DNA of 64,000 bases from Roseomonas sp. CECT 9278. Its GTDB lineage: Bacteria > Pseudomonadota > Alphaproteobacteria > Acetobacterales > Acetobacteraceae. The translations under genes and the position numbers were made by a program. The notes under the pieces were generated by a model. It searched no databases. It was given only the letters and a program-made list of their open reading frames with translations, and was not told where the DNA came from. Shown piece after piece: positions 26,495 through 35,886 of the stretch; within the stretch, counting starts at the first letter, position 1, and the number at the start of each line of letters is the position of its first letter. The stretch lies in the NCBI RefSeq assembly GCF_918698155.1, contig NZ_CAKKLX010000011.1:1-64000 (forward strand). The letters are read 5' to 3'.

Positions 26495-27247
26495 TCAGTG
26501 GAAGTAGCGGCCGGCGTCGATCACCACGGTCTGGCCGGTCATGGTCTCGGTGCGGCACATGGTGACCACCATCTCGGCGCAATCATCCTTGTCCGCCGCC
26601 TTCTTCAGCAGCGATGTCGCGGCGGACCGCTCGACCTGCTCCGGCCGCAGGTTCGCCGTGGCGCGCGTGCCTTCCAGCAGCCCGGGCGCGACGCAGTTCA
26701 CCAGCGTCGCCGGCGCCAGCGCCACCGCCATGCACTTGGTCAGGTGGATCAGCCCCGCCTTCGACACGGCATAGGCGATCGACGATCCCGTCGGCCCCAG
26801 CCCCGCCACCGAGGCGATGTTCACGATCCGCCCGCGTCCCTGCGCCTTCATCACCGGCGCCACCGCCTTGGTCAGGCGCATCGGGCCGGTCAGGTTCACC
26901 GCCATGATCTTCTCCCACACCTCCTCGGTCAGGCTGTCGAGGTCCGGGAAGGGGATCGCCTTGTTGTAGGCGGCGTCGTTCACCAGGATATCCAGCCGCC
27001 CGAAGCGCGCCGTCACATCCGCCACCAGCTTCGTCACCGCCGCGCCATCGGTGATGTCGCAGCCGAAGGCGGCGGCCTGCACCTGGTGGCGGTCGGCGAT
27101 CTCGCGCGCCACGCCCTCGGCCTGGTCGCGGCTCTGCGCGTACATCACCGCCAGGTTCACGCCCTCGCGCGCCAGCGCATGGCAGATCCGCTGGCCGAGC
27201 CCGCCATTGCCGCCGGTCACCAGCGCGACCGCACCCTTGAGTTCCAT
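26495..27247 (-). CDS. SDR-family oxidoreductase (FabG-like)
   Basis: A 250-residue Rossmann enzyme: TGGNGGLGQRI for NAD(P) binding, LVNDAAYN as the NAG-like element, NIASVAG with the catalytic Ser, and SIAYAVSKAGLIHL with an intact YxxxK. A C-terminal TGQTVVIDAG matches the family. It probably oxidises or reduces a hydroxyl/keto group of a small metabolite; the substrate is unknown. The ATG at 27247 has GCGGAGGAAG upstream. It is the first gene of the minus-strand group and is divergent from the ABC-F gene, 97 bp apart. Confidence 0.9.
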   Translation of the reverse strand: MELKGAVALVTGGNGGLGQRICHALAREGVNLAVMYAQSRDQAEGVAREIADRHQVQAAAFGCDITDGAAVTKLVADVTARFGRLDILVNDAAYNKAIPFPDLDSLTEEVWEKIMAVNLTGPMRLTKAVAPVMKAQGRGRIVNIASVAGLGPTGSSIAYAVSKAGLIHLTKCMAVALAPATLVNCVAPGLLEGTRATANLRPEQVERSAATSLLKKAADKDDCAEMVVTMCRTETMTGQTVVIDAGRYFH

Positions 27248-27344
27248 GCGCTTCCTCCGCTTGTGCGCGCACAGTGGAGCGCGGAACCGGCCCGGGGCAA
27301 CCCACCCCTCGACCGCGCGCGCCGCACGGGCTATGCGCCCGCCC

Positions 27345-28955
<1,611 letters not shown>

Positions 28956-28967
<12 letters not shown>

Positions 28968-29717
28968 TCCGTCGCCCGCCGCCACCGCCACCAGCCCGCT
29001 GACCACCACCAGCGTTGCCACCGGCCACAGCCACAGCCACCAGCCCAGGCCCAGCATCGCGAAGCCCTGCGCGATCATGCGGCCCCAGCTGCCGGCCTCC
29101 GGGTCGCCCAGGCCGACGAAGGCGAGCGCCGCCTCGGCCAGCACCGCGCCGCCGAAGACGATGCCCGCGCCGGCCAGCAGCGGCGCCGCCAGGCAGGGCA
29201 GCAGGTGCCGCCGCGCGACCTGCCAGGGCGTCGCGCCCAGCGCCCAGGCCGCGCGCAGGAATTCCCGCGCGAGCAGCGCCTGCGTCTCGGCACGCAGGAT
29301 GCGCGCGACCATGGGCCAGCGCGTGAACCCCAGCACCAGCGCCAGGTGCCAGCCCGATCCGCCGAACAGCGCTGCGACCAGCACCGCCGCCAGCAGCGCC
29401 GGCAGGCTCGACACGATTTCGGCCAGGCGCATCAGCGCCTGGTCCAGCAGCGGCGGGCCGATGCCCGCGGCCAGCCCGGCCGCCAGGCCCAGCAGCAGCG
29501 CCAGCACGGTCGCCACCGCGGCCACCAGCAGCGACCCGCGCCCCGCCTGCAGGATCGCCGCCAGCATGTCGCGCCCCAGGTCATCGGTCCCGAGCGGATG
29601 CGCGATCGACGGCGGCTGCAGCGCCGCATGCCCCGGCAACGCGCCGGCCGGCCCGAACACCAGGCAGGCCCCGTAGAAAGCCACCAGCACCGCCGCCGCC
29701 GCGCCGCGCGCCGTCAT
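28956..29717 (-). CDS. ABC importer permease, NikC/DppC-like
   Basis: A 253-residue inner-membrane permease: ALPGHAALQPPSIAHPLGTD and DLGRDMLAAILQAGRGSL near the start, the EAA loop FLRAAWALGATPWQVARRHL, and LAEAALAFVGLGDPEAGSWG. It is rather short for the class. Its ATG overlaps the upstream permease stop by 4 nt. No ATPase gene follows: the next gene is the convergent ABC-F. The operon sits beside nikR with a NikR operator at its promoter, so nickel is the likely cargo, though permease sequence alone cannot show this. Confidence 0.85.
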
Positions 29718-30688
29718 CGCGCGCGCAGCCGCGGGTCGGCCAGCCCCGCCGCCAGGTCGGCCGCCAGGTTCGCCATCCACGCGATGGCGCAGGCCACCAC
29801 CACGGCGCCGATCACCACCGGATGGTCGCGCGCCAGCGCCGCCGTCACCGCCAGGCGGCCGAGCCCCGGCAGCGCAAAGGCCACCTCGATCACCAGCGCC
29901 CCGCCCAGCAACGCGCCGACGCGCATGGCAGTCAGGTTGGCCACCGGCAGCAGCGCATTCGGCAAGGCATGGCGCCAGCGCGCGCCACGGCGCGACCGGC
30001 CGCGCGCCATGGCGGCGGTGACATAGGGCAGTGCAAGCTGCCCGGCCACGCCGGCCCGCACCAGCAGCGCGACGAAACAAAGCTGGTGCAGCGCCAGCGC
30101 CATCACCGGCAGCACCAGGTGGCGGGTCCGCTCCAGCAGCAGCGCGACACCGCCCGCGGCCGGGTCGCGCGCATCCGCGATCCCCTGCACCGGCAGCACG
30201 CTCAGCCCCAGTGCGAAGACCAGCACCAGCCCCTGCGCGACGACGTAGCCCGGCACCGCATGCAGCGCGGCGAACAGCGCGACCGGCCAGCGCGCCGCGC
30301 GCGCCGCCACGACGGTGCCGCACACGATGCCCACCAGCGCCGCCAGCGCCGCCGCCGAAACGCTCAGCGCCAGCGTCAGCGGCAGCCTTTCGCGGATCAA
30401 CGCCGCCACCGGCTGCTGCTCGCGCCACGACATGCCGAGGTCGCCGCGCAGCAGGCGCCCCATCCAGGCGAGCCAGGCCTGGTGCCAGGGGCGATCGATG
30501 CCGTGGCGCGCGGCGATCTCCTCGACCTGGCCCGGTGCGACGCTGTCGCCGGCGAGCGCGACCACCGGCCCGCCCGGCGCGTTCCAGGCCAGCACGAAGG
30601 CCAGGCTGGCTGCCACGAGCACGGCGAGCACGCCGAAGCCCGCGCGCAGCACCAGCGGACCCGCGAGGCGCCACGCCCGGCGCATCAT
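29714..30688 (-). CDS. ABC importer permease, NikB/DppB-like
   Basis: A 324-residue permease: VLRAGFGVLAVLVAASLAFV, GGPVVALAGDSVAPGQVEE, HGIDRPWHQAWLAWMGRLL, RGDLGMSWREQQPVAALI, and VIEVAFALPGLGRLAVTAAL. The EAA-type loop TAAMARGRSRRGARWRHAL is more basic than usual. The start is uncertain: two adjacent ATGs at 30688 and 30685 have no clear ribosome-binding site, and 211 nt separate it from the SBP stop; that interval shows no gene. It is probably in the same NikR-controlled unit. Confidence 0.85.
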   Translation of the reverse strand: MMRRAWRLAGPLVLRAGFGVLAVLVAASLAFVLAWNAPGGPVVALAGDSVAPGQVEEIAARHGIDRPWHQAWLAWMGRLLRGDLGMSWREQQPVAALIRERLPLTLALSVSAAALAALVGIVCGTVVAARAARWPVALFAALHAVPGYVVAQGLVLVFALGLSVLPVQGIADARDPAAGGVALLLERTRHLVLPVMALALHQLCFVALLVRAGVAGQLALPYVTAAMARGRSRRGARWRHALPNALLPVANLTAMRVGALLGGALVIEVAFALPGLGRLAVTAALARDHPVVIGAVVVACAIAWMANLAADLAAGLADPRLRAR

Positions 30689-30899
30689 CGGCGCGAACCG
30701 CCGCGGCAGCGGGGCGCGGTCCGGGAGATGCCGCGTGCCAGGACGCGGGGATCGACGCCGCCGCCGCGCGCCGCGGCGCACCACCCCGCAGCCACGCCGT
30801 TGCCTTTGCCCACGCCATCGCTCCCGCGCGTCCCGGCGATGCCCCGGCGCAGATCCCGACGAGAGTCGTTGCAGCGATCCACGGCTCGCGGAGGCGGGT

Positions 30900-32453
30900 C
30901 TACCGGCTGCGCCAGGCGCGCTCGGCCACCTGCCCCGTCCAGGGTGCGAAATCGGCGAAGCTGTCGCGCCAGGCGGCGGTGAAGTCGGTCTCGACCAGCC
31001 ACAGATACGGCAGGTCGCGCGCCAGGATCGCCTGTGCCGCGCGATAGGCGTCGCCGCGCGCGGCATCCTCCGGCAACGACGCCGCGCGGTCGAACAGCGC
31101 ATCGACTTCGGCATTGCGATACCCGGCGGCGTTCGAGAATGGCACCGGCCCGATCGCCGCCGAATGCACCATGCGGCGCACGCCGATCTCGGGATCCGTC
31201 CCGTTGCAATAGGAGATCAGCGCCAGGTCGAAGTCGCGCCGCGCGAAGACCGCCTGCGCCAGCGCCGCCGGGTCCAACATGCGCACGCGCAACGCGATGC
31301 CGAGGGGGGCGAGCTGCTGGCGCAGCATCTCGGACCAGCGGGCGAAGGCCGGGAAGTGCAGGATGTCGAGGCTCGCGCGCAGCCCGTCAGGCCCGCGCCG
31401 CAGTCCCGCCGCATCGAGCCGCCGGTTCGCCTCCGCCGCATCCGGCGCCCAGGCCGCGAGCGCCCCCGCCCGGTGCGCCCAGGCGATGCCCGAGGCGATC
31501 GGTGCATCCGCCACGCGGCCCTGCCCGAAGGCGACCTGGTCGACCATCCGCTGCCGGTCGATGCCGAGCGCCAGCGCCTCGCGCAGCGCGATGTTGCCCG
31601 GCAGCGCGCGGTCGAGGTTGAAGCCCAGCGTCATCACGCAATTGGACCCGCCGGCGGCGGCGCGCGTCTCGGTCAGTGTCACGCCGCGCCCGCGCAGCCG
31701 CGCCGCATCGGGCGGCGCGACACGGGCCAGCATGTCGACCTCGTTCGCCAGCAGCGCGTTCACCTGCGTGTTGGCGTCCGGGATGATGCGGAACACCAGG
31801 CGGTCGAGCCGCGGCAGGCCGGGGCGGAAGTAGTCCGGGTTGCGCAGCAGCACCACCTGGTCGTCGCGGCGGTGGCTGTCGAAGCGGAAGGGTCCGGTGC
31901 CGACCGGGCGCAGGTTGGCCGGGTTGGTCGCGGGATCGGTGCCGGCGAACAGATGCGCGGGCAGGATCGGCGCCTCCGTGACGTCGAGCTGCCGCAGCAG
32001 CGCGGGATGCGGGCGGTGCAGGCGGAAGGTGACGCCGAGCGCGCCATCCGTGTCGATCCCGGCGATGGCGGGCGCGAGCCCGGCGCGGGCGCGCGCATGG
32101 AAGCGCAGCAGGATGTGCTCGAAGCCGACCTTCACGTCCTCGGCGGTGAAGAGGTGGCCGTCATGCCAGCGAACGCCGGTGCGCAGGCGGAAGGCAACCG
32201 ACAGGCCGTCGGGCGCGACGGTCCAGGACTCTGCCAGGTCGGGCTGCGGCATGCCGGCCTCGTCCAGCGCGACCAGGCCGTTGAACAGCGATGCGGCGAC
32301 GGCGTGCAGCGGGCCTGCGGTGGAGATGGCGGGGTTCAGGTGGCCCGGGTCGCCGGCCACCGCGATCACCGCCGCGCCGCCGCGCGGCTGGGCGGCGGCG
32401 GGGGCAGCGAGCAGGGCGACGACCAGCAGGACCGCGAGGCGGCGAGGTGACAT
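30900..32453 (-). CDS. ABC importer substrate-binding protein, probable nickel type (NikA-like)
   Basis: A 517-residue family 5 binding protein with signal peptide MSPRRLAVLLVVALLAAPAAA. Features are LAESWTVAPDGLSVAFRLRT, VRWHDGHLFTAEDVKVGFEH, VGTGPFRFDSHRR and LREALALGIDRQRMVDQV. NikA, DppA and opine-binding proteins share this fold, so ligand cannot be read from motifs alone. The nickel assignment rests on context: the gene is divergent from nikR and the 120-bp interval holds a strong NikR operator 40 bp from this start. If correct, it carries nickel, perhaps as a histidine or other chelate. Confidence 0.75.
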   Translation of the reverse strand: MSPRRLAVLLVVALLAAPAAAQPRGGAAVIAVAGDPGHLNPAISTAGPLHAVAASLFNGLVALDEAGMPQPDLAESWTVAPDGLSVAFRLRTGVRWHDGHLFTAEDVKVGFEHILLRFHARARAGLAPAIAGIDTDGALGVTFRLHRPHPALLRQLDVTEAPILPAHLFAGTDPATNPANLRPVGTGPFRFDSHRRDDQVVLLRNPDYFRPGLPRLDRLVFRIIPDANTQVNALLANEVDMLARVAPPDAARLRGRGVTLTETRAAAGGSNCVMTLGFNLDRALPGNIALREALALGIDRQRMVDQVAFGQGRVADAPIASGIAWAHRAGALAAWAPDAAEANRRLDAAGLRRGPDGLRASLDILHFPAFARWSEMLRQQLAPLGIALRVRMLDPAALAQAVFARRDFDLALISYCNGTDPEIGVRRMVHSAAIGPVPFSNAAGYRNAEVDALFDRAASLPEDAARGDAYRAAQAILARDLPYLWLVETDFTAAWRDSFADFAPWTGQVAERAWRSR

Positions 32454-32493
32454 GGGGGGGGGCTCCGGCGGATCGTGGCGAGGCTATCGTCGT

Positions 32494-32521
32494 GTATGAC
32501 GAATGCCAATGATCTGCATAC
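32494..32521. promoter_or_regulatory. NikR operator (GTATGA-N16-GCATAC)
   Basis: A 28-bp near-palindrome in the nikA-like/nikR interval: GTATGA at 32494-32499, exactly 16 bp of spacer, then GCATAC at 32516-32521. The Escherichia coli NikR operator is GTATGA-N16-TCATAC, so 11 of 12 defining bases agree, and the first 11 bases (GTATGACGAAT) appear identical to the E. coli nik site as I recall it. The site lies 52 bp before nikR and 40 bp before the SBP gene, well placed to repress both promoters when nickel is plentiful. Confidence 0.85.
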
Positions 32522-32573
32522 GCCGTGCCAGGCGCCGCGACGTGGCGTAGAGCAGATCGCCGCGGAGGGCGCC

Positions 32574-33059
32574 ATGCAACGACTGACCATCAGCCTGGAT
32601 GACGAGACGGCCGAGGGGCTCGATGCCTTCATGGCCGGGCGCGGCTACGCCAACCGGTCCGAGGCGATGCGCGACCTGCTGCGCGGCGCGTTGCGCGATG
32701 CCGGCGCGGCGGAGGCGCCGGCGGGCCCCTGCATGGCCGTGGTGTCCTACGTCTACGATCATCACGAGCGCGACCTGGGGCGGCGCCTGATGCGCGTGCA
32801 GCATGACCATCACGCGCTGGGCGTCGCGACGCTGCACACGCATCTGGACCACGACAATTGCCTGGAGGTGGTGGTGCTGCGGGGCACGGCGGACAGCGTG
32901 CGCGGCTTCGCGCAGGCGCTGGTCAGCGAGCGCGGCGTGCGGCTGGGGGGAATGAACCTGCTGCCGCTGCCGCCGGGCGCGGGCGAAGCGCCCGCGGCGG
33001 GGCATGGGCAGGCTGCGCGCAAAGCGGGCACGCGGCGCGGGCGAAAGCACGCCGCATAG
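32574..33059 (+). CDS. nikR: nickel-responsive regulator NikR
   Basis: A 161-residue ribbon-helix-helix repressor. N-terminal RHH: MQRLTISLDDETAEGLDAFM and RSEAMRDLLRGAL. The C-terminal ACT-like domain keeps all four high-affinity nickel ligands at positions one above those of E. coli NikR: His77 (VQHDHH), His88 and His90 (LHTHLDH) and Cys96 (HDNCLEVV). SYVYDHHERDLGRRL also matches the family. The last 25 residues form a basic tail (GTRRGRKHAA) not present in the E. coli protein. The ATG at 32574 has GGAGG five bases upstream. It is divergent from the SBP-permease unit it presumably represses. Confidence 0.95.
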   Translation: MQRLTISLDDETAEGLDAFMAGRGYANRSEAMRDLLRGALRDAGAAEAPAGPCMAVVSYVYDHHERDLGRRLMRVQHDHHALGVATLHTHLDHDNCLEVVVLRGTADSVRGFAQALVSERGVRLGGMNLLPLPPGAGEAPAAGHGQAARKAGTRRGRKHAA

Positions 33060-33387
33060 CGGCACGGACGGGGACACGGCCCCCCGGCATCCGCGCCCTG
33101 GTGTTCCGGCCGCGCCCGCGCCCAGGCACGGCGAAGCGCGCCGCGTCCGGCCGTGCCAGCGCCGCGCGGAACGTCCGGAGACGCGTCCAGAAGTTGGTCG
33201 TGACATGACGCGCCATCCGTCGTGGCGCCGCGCCCGGAATGGCGTCACCCCCATCCGATGGCCGTGGCCGGACAGGCCCTCCCGCCCAACGATCGAAGGC
33301 TTCGCACCGCCCCCGCCACGTCCGCGCGGCTACCGGTCGATGAGCGTCCGCCAGGCCACGATCCGCGCTGCCGCGTCCTGGCGAGTC
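33060..33387. other. 328-bp interval without a gene
   Basis: This stretch between nikR and cheB has no convincing coding frame: open frames here are short, Pro/Arg-rich and typical of GC-rich noncoding DNA. An inverted repeat, CGCCAGG (33349-33355) and CCTGGCG (33377-33383), lies just past the cheB stop and could help to end the chemotaxis transcript, but it has no T-run. No promoter, RNA gene or repeat was recognised. Confidence 0.6.
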
Positions 33388-34431
33388 CTACGCCGCCACC
33401 GGCGCCTGCAGCGCGACGATCGATTCCGTCAGGCGCTCGAGCGACAGCTCGGCCTCGACCGCGCCATTCTGCATGGCCGCCTTCGGCATGCCGTAGATGA
33501 GGCAACTCGCCTCGTTCTGGCCCAGCGTCCGGCTGCCCGCCTTGCGCATCTCCAGCAGGCCCTCGGCGCCGTCGCGCCCCATGCCGGTCAGGATGATGCC
33601 GAACCCGCTCGCGCCCAGCGTCGCGGCCACGGAGCGGAACAGCACGTCCACCGACGGCCGATGCCCCGATACCGGAGGACCGTCAGTCACGCGGCATTCG
33701 TAATGCGCCCCGCTGCGGCGAAGCTCCAGGTGGCGCGCGCCAGGTGCGATATAGGCATGGCCAGGCAGGACACGCCGGCCATCCGTCGCCTCGAGCACGG
33801 TGATGGCGCACTGGTCGTTGAGCCTGCGCGCGAAGGCGGTCGTGAAGCCCGGCGGCATGTGCTGGGTGATCAGCAGCGCCGGACTGGTCGGGGGCAGGCG
33901 GGTGAGCATCCGCTGCAGCGCCTCGACGCCGCCGGTGGAGGCGCCGATGGCGACGATGCGGCCCGCCGTGGAGAGCGTCGGGTCCGCCACCAGCATCGCC
34001 GGGGGCGCCGCCTGCGCGTGGCGCACCCGCGGCCTGGCCAGCGCCGCCGCCCGCACCTTCGCGACGATCTCGGCGCCGAGCGCGGCCATGCCGTCGGCGA
34101 TCCCGATCAGCGGCTTCGGCACGTAGTCCACGGCGCCGAGCTCCATGGCGCGGATCGCCGCCTCCGCCCCCTTCTGCGTGAGGGTCGAGATGACGAGCAC
34201 CGGCATCGGCCGCAGCGCCATCACCTTGGACAGGAAGGTGAGCCCGTCCATCCGCGGCATCTCGATGTCGAGCGTCAGCACATCGGGGTTCAGCGCGCGG
34301 ATCTTCTCGCGGGCCACGATCGGGTCCGGCGCCGTGCCGACCACCGTGATGCCCGGCGCGGCCGACAGCATCTCGGTCAGGATCTGCCGGATGAGCGCTG
34401 AATCGTCGACGATGAGAACCCGGATCGACAT
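33388..34431 (-). CDS. cheB: chemotaxis protein-glutamate methylesterase CheB
   Basis: A 347-residue enzyme that removes methyl groups from chemoreceptors and deamidates them. The receiver domain (1-120) has the phosphoacceptor Asp55 (LTLDIEMPRMDGL) and acidic Asp9/Asp10 (IVDDSA). After a linker, the esterase domain has the catalytic Ser in AIGASTGGVEAL, His in ITQHMPPGFT and Asp in LTGMGRDGAEGL. The length is normal. It is the last gene of the chemotaxis operon, 23 nt after cheD; AGGAAG lies upstream of its ATG. Confidence 0.96.
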   Translation of the reverse strand: MSIRVLIVDDSALIRQILTEMLSAAPGITVVGTAPDPIVAREKIRALNPDVLTLDIEMPRMDGLTFLSKVMALRPMPVLVISTLTQKGAEAAIRAMELGAVDYVPKPLIGIADGMAALGAEIVAKVRAAALARPRVRHAQAAPPAMLVADPTLSTAGRIVAIGASTGGVEALQRMLTRLPPTSPALLITQHMPPGFTTAFARRLNDQCAITVLEATDGRRVLPGHAYIAPGARHLELRRSGAHYECRVTDGPPVSGHRPSVDVLFRSVAATLGASGFGIILTGMGRDGAEGLLEMRKAGSRTLGQNEASCLIYGMPKAAMQNGAVEAELSLERLTESIVALQAPVAA

Positions 34432-34454
34432 GGCTGCGCTTCCTTGCGGCTCAG

Positions 34455-35042
34455 TCAGAAGAACTCGACGGTGCCGGCGACGGCTTCCCGCGGCAGGCGC
34501 ATCGCATAGGCTGCCTCGCTGGCGATGATCGCCGGCGGGGGCATGGTGATGTCCTGCACGAAGGCACTGCCGCAGGCCGGTCGGTAGAGCAGTCGTCGCG
34601 CGACGCGCCCGCGCAGGTCCCGCGCGAGCACGCGCATGCCTTCCTGCGCGAAGTAGCGTTCGGCGTAGTCGGCATTGCGCTGCCCGATGGCGAAGGGGTC
34701 CGTCCCGATCGACCCGCCGCCGAAGATCTTGACCTCGAGCCGATGGCGCTCGCCGCCGCGCTTGAGGATGTCGTTCATCAGGCGCTCCATCGCCAGGTTG
34801 CCGAACCGCATCGCCGCGGATGCGCCGCTCCAGCGGCCATCGTCGCTGTGCGGAAGCATGAAGTGGTTCATGCCGCCGACCTCGTGGGCCGGATCGCGCA
34901 CGCAGGCGGACACACAGGAGCCGAGGATGGTCGAGATGACCTCCTGCCGACGGCCCGTGACGTAGTATTCGCCGGGGCCGAGCTTGACCACGCTATGCCC
35001 CTGGAACGGCGCCGCGGTCCTGACCGAGGAGGCCGCGGGCAT
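34455..35042 (-). CDS. cheD: chemoreceptor glutamine deamidase CheD
   Basis: A 195-residue enzyme that deamidates Gln residues in chemoreceptors. The catalytic Cys43 (STILGSCVSACVRD) and His60 (GGMNHFMLPHS) are present, with the following FGGGSIGTDPFAIGQRNADY family element. Its ATG at 35042 shares one base with the cheR stop (TGATG), so it is translationally coupled. The last residues, AGTVEFF, resemble the last residues AGDVELF of the CheZ-like protein encoded at the start of the operon. The longer open frame through the cheR region is spurious. Confidence 0.95.
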   Translation of the reverse strand: MPAASSVRTAAPFQGHSVVKLGPGEYYVTGRRQEVISTILGSCVSACVRDPAHEVGGMNHFMLPHSDDGRWSGASAAMRFGNLAMERLMNDILKRGGERHRLEVKIFGGGSIGTDPFAIGQRNADYAERYFAQEGMRVLARDLRGRVARRLLYRPACGSAFVQDITMPPPAIIASEAAYAMRLPREAVAGTVEFF

Positions 35043-35881
35043 CACGCGATACGCCGGTAGATGGTCTCGCCCATGTGTTGGAACCGCTGGCTCGTGCGGT
35101 GCAGCGTCTCGGAATGCCCGACATACAGCGTGCCGTTCGGCTGCAGCATGTCCGCGAACCGGTCGACCAGCGCCCTCTGGGTGTCCTTGTCGAAGTAGAT
35201 CATCACGTTGCGGCAGAAGATCACGTCGAAGGGGCCCCGCATCGGCCACGGGTCGAGCAGGTTCAGCGGCAGGAACGAGATGACGTCGCGCAGCGCCGGC
35301 AGCATCTCGATCGTGCCATCGGTCAGGCGCCGCGTGTGACGCATCCGCAGCGGCGCGGGGACGTCGTCGGCGCGGGCCGCATCGTAACGGCCCTCGGCGC
35401 CGCGGCGCACCATGGCGGTATCGATGTCGGTGGCAAGGACCCGCATGTCGAGCGTCGCCGCCTCGCCGAGCGCATCGAGCAGGACCATCGCGATCGAATA
35501 GGGTTCCTCGCCCGAGGAGCAGCCAGCGGACCAGATCCGCAACCGCTTCTGGCTGGGCGGAAGGGTGCGCAGCACGACCGACCCCAGGTGGTCGAAGTGA
35601 TGCTTCTCCCTGAAGAAATGCGTGAGGTTGGTGGTGATCGCGTTGATCATCTCCACGCGCTCGGCCTTGCCCGACGGCCCATCGACCAGGGCAAGGTAGT
35701 CGGCGAAGTCCGTCAGGCCATGCGCCCGCAGCCGCCGGCGGAGCCGGCCAACGACCATGTCGCGCTTGCCGGGGCCGAGCACGATGCCGGCCGCGTTGCG
35801 CACCGTCTCGCAGATCCGGCGGAACTCCGGCTCGGCGATGGCGAGGTCCGGCAGGCCGGCCTGCATCTGCAAGCCCGACAC
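35042..35881 (-). CDS. cheR: chemoreceptor glutamate methyltransferase CheR
   Basis: A 279-residue SAM-dependent methyltransferase. The N-terminal CheR domain (FRRICETVRNAAGIVLGPGK, VVGRLRRRLRAHGLTDF) precedes the Rossmann domain with IWSAGCSSGEEPYSIAMVL for SAM binding, and VIFCRNVMIYFDKDTQ. TTNLTHFFREKHHFDHL is the usual NxTxFFR element. The GTG start at 35881 is 5 nt after the MCP stop; an in-frame ATG at 35866 is the alternative. It probably docks on the C-terminal pentapeptide of the MCP encoded just upstream. Confidence 0.95.
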   Translation of the reverse strand: MSGLQMQAGLPDLAIAEPEFRRICETVRNAAGIVLGPGKRDMVVGRLRRRLRAHGLTDFADYLALVDGPSGKAERVEMINAITTNLTHFFREKHHFDHLGSVVLRTLPPSQKRLRIWSAGCSSGEEPYSIAMVLLDALGEAATLDMRVLATDIDTAMVRRGAEGRYDAARADDVPAPLRMRHTRRLTDGTIEMLPALRDVISFLPLNLLDPWPMRGPFDVIFCRNVMIYFDKDTQRALVDRFADMLQPNGTLYVGHSETLHRTSQRFQHMGETIYRRIA

Positions 35882-35886
35882 GGCGC

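Noticed and set aside
30689-30899. Possible short gene between the NikA-like and NikB-like genes
   Set aside because: Open frames here are Arg/Pro-rich with no ribosome-binding site or recognisable motif.
33349-33383. Inverted repeat after cheB as a terminator
   Set aside because: Seven-base arms with a 21-base loop and no T-run are too weak to call; mentioned only in the description of the interval.
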